Shown here piece after piece: positions 58,250 to 64,000 of a stretch of 64,000 nt of DNA; positions within the stretch are counted from its first letter, which is position 1, and every line of letters begins with the position of its first letter. Both the position numbers and the translations under genes were made by a program. This DNA is from Stereocaulon alpinum (lineage: Eukaryota > Ascomycota > Lecanoromycetes > Lecanorales > Stereocaulaceae), in the NCBI GenBank assembly GCA_018257865.1, contig JAEUBA010000004.1:1-64000 (forward strand), read 5' to 3'. Under the pieces are notes generated by a model. That model worked only from the letters and a program-made list of their open reading frames with translations, was not told the DNA's origin and did not search any database.

Positions 58250-59560
58250 AGAGGATAGGCGAGAAGAAAGAGGAACTAGCGAAGAGGGGAGTAAAGGTAT
58301 TAAAAGAGCTTATAATTACTATAATTAAGGTTATAAAGGGGATAAGCTATAAAGAAATAAAGTAGATAATAGTCTAAAGACTATAGCTAATATAGGTCGC
58401 GTTAGGGATAATCTTTAACTATATATAGGAGTTAACTAAAGAACGTAAACTTAAAGATACTTAAATTAGGGAAATAAAGGAGGAAATCTAAGTACTTTAA
58501 GTAAGGAGTATATCTATAATATTATTATAAAGCTAGGCTAGCGTAGCTAGCGGAGGACTATAAGCCTTACTAAAAGAAAGAATAGGAATAAATTCCTCTT
58601 TCTTTCCCCCCCCCCCTAACCGCAGTAGCTAGCGTAAAAGCGAAGTAGCTAATACTAAGGATAAATAATACTAAGGTAAGAGAATAGCTAAGGAAGGCGA
58701 CTAGCTCCTAGCTAATAAGGATATTCTAAAATAGAGTATACTTAGTAATAGACTTAATTATTAGAGTAAGGTAAATAGTAAGAGGTAATTTTATCCTCTA
58801 CTATATAATAGCGAAGGCGAGGTAAGAATTAGAAAAGATAATAAACTAAGCGAAGAATATCTACCCCTCTATAAAGGCGTTTAGATAGACCTACGTAGTA
58901 GCTATATATAGAGTATAGAAGGAGGTAGTAAATATAGTAAACTAAGAAAAAGTAATAGAAGTACTAAAAAGGGATAACTAATAACTATACTTAGGGCTTA
59001 ATATCGCTAGTATCTAATAGCCTAGATTCGCGTTAAAGATTAATAAATAGGGGTAGGAGAAGAAATACTTTATACTCCTCCTTAAAATCCCTAACTTAGA
59101 TATAGCGAATAAGCTAGTAGTAGAGGGATTCCTAAAAAGCGAATAGCTACTACTATATAAGAGATAGGAAAGAAGTAGGAACCTAAGGTAGTACTTTAAC
59201 TACTAAGGGTATAGTTATATAGTACTGGTATATTAAAGCTAACCTAAGTATAGAATATACGCTAAACTATACTAGTCCTACGAATATAACGCTAAAGATA
59301 AGGGAGAAAAGTAATACGCAGTATACCTAAGATACTATAAGTTATAGAGTAAAGCGTACTTAGTTTAATAGAAGGAACTTTACTAAATTTACTAAAGATT
59401 AGAAAATAAACCTAAATAGTTCGCGATAATACTAAAGATAATACCCCTCCCCTCCTTAGTACCCCTAACTAGCGATAGCTTTACGCTAGTACTAGCTAGG
59501 GGAGTAAATAAGAGGAAGATATTAGCGGAGATTATAAATAAAGCTTAAGGAGTAGTTAGA
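58250..59560 (+). pseudogene. LINE ORF1 (gag-like) remnant
   Basis: A Lys/Glu-rich region with a poly-C run at about 58,606-58,618. It is followed near 59,190-59,275 by a zinc-knuckle pair whose Cys codons are mostly Tyr: YFNY-x-GYSYI and YRIYAKLY, from CFNC-x-GHxxxxC and CRICAKxH. This is the usual nucleic-acid binding end of LINE ORF1 proteins. Confidence 0.6.
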
Positions 59561-59859
59561 AAAGTTAGAAGGCTAAAACTAATAGATAGGCTAATAATAT
59601 TAGGCTAGTTAATCCTTTAGGTCCCTAGTAGCCTCCCCCCCTTAGTAATAATACTAGTAGGACTAAAAGAGGGCTAAACGATCCTAAAACTAAGATATAG
59701 GTCTAAAATAGATAAGGAATTATAAATATACTATTAATAAATAATAAGTAATAATACCTAACTTAAAGTAGTATAGTATAATATTAGAAAAGAATTAAAA
59801 CTAATAATAGCGCTACTCTAAGACGAATAGGTTAAGGAGATAAATATAGTAGCTATCTA

Positions 59860-62800
59860 AGAACTAAGTTAAAACCCTGTAATATAGGCACTTTATAATA
59901 ATAGCGCCGGCTACTTCTACCTAGTATATAATAGAAACCTAGAAGCTCGTATATACTTCTATATTAATAAAAGAATAGATATAGATAGCTAGGAACTAGT
60001 CTACTATAGGGGAGACCTAAGCTTAATTAGGATTATCCTAAAAGGGCGAGAGAATAATAGAGAAACTACCCTAAAAAGGCCCTAAAAAGAAAGGGAAGCT
60101 AGCGACCTAAGCTATTAAAATAAAGAAGTTTAGATTTATAATATCTATAACCCCTTACTAACCTAATATATATTAACTAATAGCCCCTTAATACTCCCTC
60201 TCTTAAATAAGGTATTAGTAGAAGATAGAGAATATATCCTCCTAGGAGACTTTAACCTCTATTACCTAAACTAGAATAACCTAGACTAATAAATATACTA
60301 TATAATAGTAAACTAGCTCTTAGAAATAATAGAAGTAAGGGAGATAAAACTAAGACTACTAGAAGGATTAATTATATAGAGGGCTAGAGGCTATAAAAGT
60401 ATAATAGACCTATTATTTCTATTAGAAGGAGTATATTAGGCTATAAGGAGCTCTAAAGTTTAAGAGGACTTATACTATAGCTCTAACTATAGGCTAGTAG
60501 TAATAGAATTTAAGTAGAGTTAAGATAGAGAAACCCTATACCCCTAATATACCTAGAAGAAAATCGAAGATAAGGCTACTAAGGAGGAGATTATAAAAGG
60601 TATAAAAGCTTTATCTATAGTACTAAGAAAGTTAAAGCTCTATAATAAGGAAGGGATTAACTAGTACCTTACTAAATTAATAGGAGGCCTTTAGGAAATT
60701 ATTAACCTTATAATCCTATAGTCTAAACTATATCTAAAGGCTAAATCCTACTAGAACTCCCGCTGCGCTAGGGCTACCCTAAAGGTAAAGGAATATATAA
60801 AGGAATATAAGAGAAACTATAGTACCTAGATAGAGGAGGCCCTCTACGTAGCGAATAAGGAAAGGGCGTAGGTAATTAGGAAGGCTAAAACCTTTATATA
60901 GAGGGAAAGCGTATATAAGGCTATACTAAAGCTAACGGGCGTATAGAGACTTATAAGATAGGGAAGAAAGAAGAGTAGATACCTAAAGGAACTCCTATAA
61001 TTCCTAGCGATTAAAGATAGTAGCGGGGGTAAAGCTAGGGACTTTAGTAGGAAGGTAAGAGCCTTAAGGAGGGTCCTCTTCCTACTACTACTAGTAGTAG
61101 ACCTAGGAGATATTATAGGTATAAGGTATCTAAAACTAATATAGATAGATAAGGAGATATTAGTTAAAGAAGTCTCTAAGGTAATATAGTACCTAATAGT
61201 TAATAAAGTACTTAGTATTAATAGAATCCTAAACTATTTCCTAAGGGCTCTAACTAGTATAAATATAATAGGGGTAATAGTCTACCTATTCTAAGCTTAT
61301 CTTAAGCTAGACTACTACCTAAAGTACTTTAAAAGAGCGAATATAATAATCCTAAAAAAGCTAAAGAAAAGTAACTACTTAGAATTAAAGTCGTATAGGC
61401 CTATTATACTCCTTAATACCTTAGGTAAAGCGTTAGAAGCGGTAATCTTATAGAGGCTAAGTAATATAGTAGAAGAGAATAAGCTACTCCTACTATAGTA
61501 GATAGGGGCTAGGCGGAAATAATTAGTAGAAACTATACTTAAAACCTTTATAAACGTAGTCTATATAATCTAAAACTATAATAAGAATATAAAGAAGAGA
61601 GTAGTAAGCCTACTCTTACTAGATATAACTAAGGTATTTAATAATATATTATATAAGAGACTACTATATAATCTTTAGATAAAAGGTACCCTAAGTATAA
61701 TTATAAAATAGGTTAAGAGCTTTCTAATAGATAAGGCTATATCTATAATACTAGGCGGAAAGATAAGTGCGGTTAAAGAGGTATTTATAGGTATCCTATA
61801 GGGATCGCCTATCTTACTAATTCTCTACCTATTTTTTAACGCGCTACTAATTAAGGCGTGCGTAAGAATAAGCCTCCTAGTATAGGTAGGAGGCTTTATA
61901 GATAATATATACCTACTAGCCTATAGCGAAAGTATAGAAAGGAACTACTAATACTTAGGAAAGGCCTATAAAACCTACCTAAAGTAGGCTAGTACCTACG
62001 GCGTAGTATTCGCCCTATAGAAGTATAAACTAATCTATATATCCTAAACGCTGAAGAAATTTAATATATTAATAGTAATAAACTTTAGGGATATAATTAT
62101 TAAACTAAGTATAAGTATTAGAGTCCTCAGCCTATAAATAGACCTAAAACTAAGATAGGGATTATATATCGCCTAGTTAAAGGCGAGAGTAGTTACTTAG
62201 AGTCGTATAATTAAGTACCTTATAAGGTCGATATAGGGCGCTACCTTCGCGAAATATAGAATAGTATATAGTATAGTTATAAGACTAATACTAATATTCG
62301 TAGTACTAATTTAGTACTAACTAAAGGGAACTCTAGAGGCTACTCTAAGCTATATAAAGAAATTAGTAATAATCTAAAATAACTACCTCTAGATAGTCCT
62401 AGGAGCTTTTAAGGTAACCTTAGTCCTAGTACTTAAGGCCGAAGCAGCGATCGTACTAATCGAATTCTAATTAGACCGCCTAGTAATATAATACTAAGTA
62501 GGCTGAGGAGTCTACTTAGTTATAACTAGTAATAATAAATATATTAAAAGGAAGCTTAACTATTAGGGACTAAGATAATAATAAACGCCCCTAACCCTAG
62601 CGGGGGAGAAAGAACTTTAGGTACTAAATACTCTAAGAGTTAGGGACTAAGCTGAAGCAGCTACCCTTATAAAGCGAAAGAAAGGATAGAAGAACTTAAC
62701 GACTAATATTAAAGAATACTAAAGTATTATAGCTATTACCTAAAGGATTAGAAACTAGGCTATCTAGCGAAGGATAAATAAATAGAAAGCCTATAAAGAC

Positions 62801-63290
62801 TCTATCCCTATATATACGGCTAGCCTAGCTTAGGAGGGAGACTTTACTAGAGACTACTTTAACTACTATAACTAACTCCGTAAGGTAGAGAGCTCTATAG
62901 TAGTATAACTAAGGAGTAGGAAAATTAGGCTAAACAACTTCCTATACTAAATAGGAGTACTAATAGTCTATAGTACTAGCTACTAATATAGTTAGAGGAA
63001 GTAGAATATAAAGTATATATTACTCTACTACCCTAAACTAGCGGAAGAAAGGGCGGAGCTGATAAAATAAGCGGGGACGAATAATATAAGAGAAATACTA
63101 ATATAGGTTAAGGGAATCCGCGCAGCTATATAATAGATAGTAAGGATAGGATAGCTTAGCTAGTTCTTACTAGCTAAATAATAGTTAGTATAATCTAAAC
63201 TACCCTTAGGACCCTATAAGGCGCCTAAACTAGTAAAGAAGAAGAAGAGGAAAAAGAAAATACTAGCTAGGGATACTAAAGAGTAACTAC
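59860..63290 (+). pseudogene. LINE ORF2 remnant (endonuclease, RT, RNase H)
   Basis: Endonuclease motif GDFNLYYLN (GDFNxHH) lies at about 60,247-60,273. RT words include SYRPIIL-like sequence near 61,390, DITKVFNN (DxxxAFD) near 61,620, GSPILLILYLFFN near 61,803-61,840 and the catalytic box FIDN at about 61,894 (FVDD with Asp to Asn). An RNase H-like segment starts near 62,480, and a Lys-rich tail ends near 63,260. Stops at former Gln/Trp codons make it inactive. Confidence 0.75.
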
Positions 63291-63598
63291 CTACCCTAGA
63301 CTAAAGGCAGGACGTCTATTAAACTATATAAGAGATATAGAATACGATAAGGCCTAGGATAGAAGATTAAGGATAGAAAGGGAGAGAGATAAGATAGGTA
63401 GTATCTAAGGTATAAGCGTAGCTAGAGGCTATTAATAGAGAGGTAAATAACTTATAGATAAGGGGGAGTTTTTACTAAAAAGAAGGTTTCTCTAACGACT
63501 AGTAGGGCTATCGCCCTACTAGGATAATTCTATAGGACTCCCTTATTAGCAGAGTATTTCTACTAGAGTAGGTATATAAATCAATTAATTAATTAATC

Positions 63599-64000
63599 TT
63601 AGAGCTTTATAAAAGCTCTTTCGGTATTATTATTCTAGTCTAGTTAGCCAGTTTTCTTCCCGTCTTTACTACCTTTAAGTAAGTCGGTCAGAGGCGCAGC
63701 TACGGCGGAATAGTTATAGATAAAGCGCCTATAGAAGTTTATAAAGCCTAAAAAGACTTATACCTCCCTAAAGGTCCTTAGCTAAGGCTAGTCCCTAATA
63801 GTTACTACGCGTTCCTAATCTATTACTACGCTATTAGTAGATATAATAAACCTAAGGAATTCAACCCTTTCAGTACTAAACTAATATTTCTTTAGGTTAG
63901 CGTATAGCGAAAACTAACGTAGTTATTCTAGTACTTACTTAACGTACTACTAGTATTCCGCCGGATCCGTACTATAGATTAGGATATTATCTAGATATAT
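63599..64000 (-). pseudogene. Gypsy RT fragment, inverted copy
   Basis: This sequence is the reverse complement of about 47,590-47,990 in the 44.7-kb Gypsy element, for example AAGCTCTTTCGGTATTATTA against its counterpart near 47,960. It runs off the right edge of the window. It is RIP-mutated like the other copy. Confidence 0.85.

Larger units (their letters stand above)
58140..63598 (+). mobile_element. near-complete LINE (Tad-like non-LTR retrotransposon), RIP-mutated
   Basis: About 5.4 kb, with a purine-rich start and two decayed ORFs. It ends in a 3' end identical in layout to the 46,988-47,232 fragment, closing with AATCAATTAATTAATTAATC. The 5' border is approximate, and I found no target duplication for it. 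Right of the tail lies a minus-strand Gypsy sequence; left is a plus-strand Gypsy fragment, so the locus has been rearranged or the LINE joined two unrelated neighbours. Confidence 0.8.

Noticed and set aside
1..64000. CRISPR arrays, bacterial operons, rRNA genes
   Set aside because: No regularly spaced direct repeats, no Shine-Dalgarno-led gene strings and no rRNA-like sequence were seen; the genes are spliced and eukaryotic.

Overview
The window reads as nuclear DNA of a filamentous ascomycete (Pezizomycotina; Dothideomycetes is my guess, with low confidence). Protein genes have introns of about 48-160 nt with GT..AG ends and CTRAC-like branch points. The gene content is fungal: SAT4/PTH11-like rhodopsin-fold membrane protein, Zn2Cys6 cluster, BTB and SANT/Myb paralogs. 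About 20 kb at the right end is AT-rich transposon DNA with almost no CpA/TpG dinucleotides, the footprint of repeat-induced point mutation (RIP).

Layout. 0-1.5 kb: the 3' tail of a LINE and a decayed serine carboxypeptidase. 1.5-5 kb: nothing recognisable. 5-10 kb: a Tcp11/Sok1-like gene, a solo LTR with a perfect 5-bp target duplication, and delta-aminolevulinate dehydratase (heme synthesis). 10.9-14.2 kb: three tandem BTB paralogs on the minus strand, one of them dead. 15.4-25.6 kb: housekeeping genes, namely a short-chain dehydrogenase, a TRAPPC2L-like subunit, a SAT4/PTH11-like membrane protein, a short ORF cut by TAG, the complex I PSST/NDUFS7 subunit next to mitochondrial malonyl-CoA:ACP transferase, and a Cys-cluster protein. 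26.7-34.1 kb: five SANT/Myb-like genes or remnants, several with stops or a frameshift. 34.1-40.4 kb: gene-poor, with a duplicated 250-bp repeat. 40.4-43 kb: a Zn2Cys6-maltose-acetyltransferase fusion. 43.9-64 kb: the RIP-mutated island.

The island can be unpicked. A Copia element on the minus strand (left LTR at 43,913) was split in its RNase H region by a 7.06-kb Gypsy chromovirus (44,701-51,764; 235-bp LTRs; CGTAT duplication). The Copia was also split by a 5'-truncated LINE (53,298-54,486) and, in its integrase, by a 548-bp TRIM-like element (55,047-55,594; TTTTT duplication). The Gypsy RT carries a 245-bp LINE 3' fragment with a 15-bp duplication. To the right lie a Gypsy integrase/chromodomain-type fragment, a near-complete LINE (about 58.1-63.6 kb) and part of another Gypsy copy on the minus strand.

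The genes form no single pathway. Two adjacent genes (22 kb) both act in mitochondria: a complex I subunit and an enzyme of mitochondrial fatty acid synthesis, whose acyl carrier protein is itself a complex I subunit. The SANT cluster lies between housekeeping genes and repeat-rich DNA and seems to be expanding and decaying at once.
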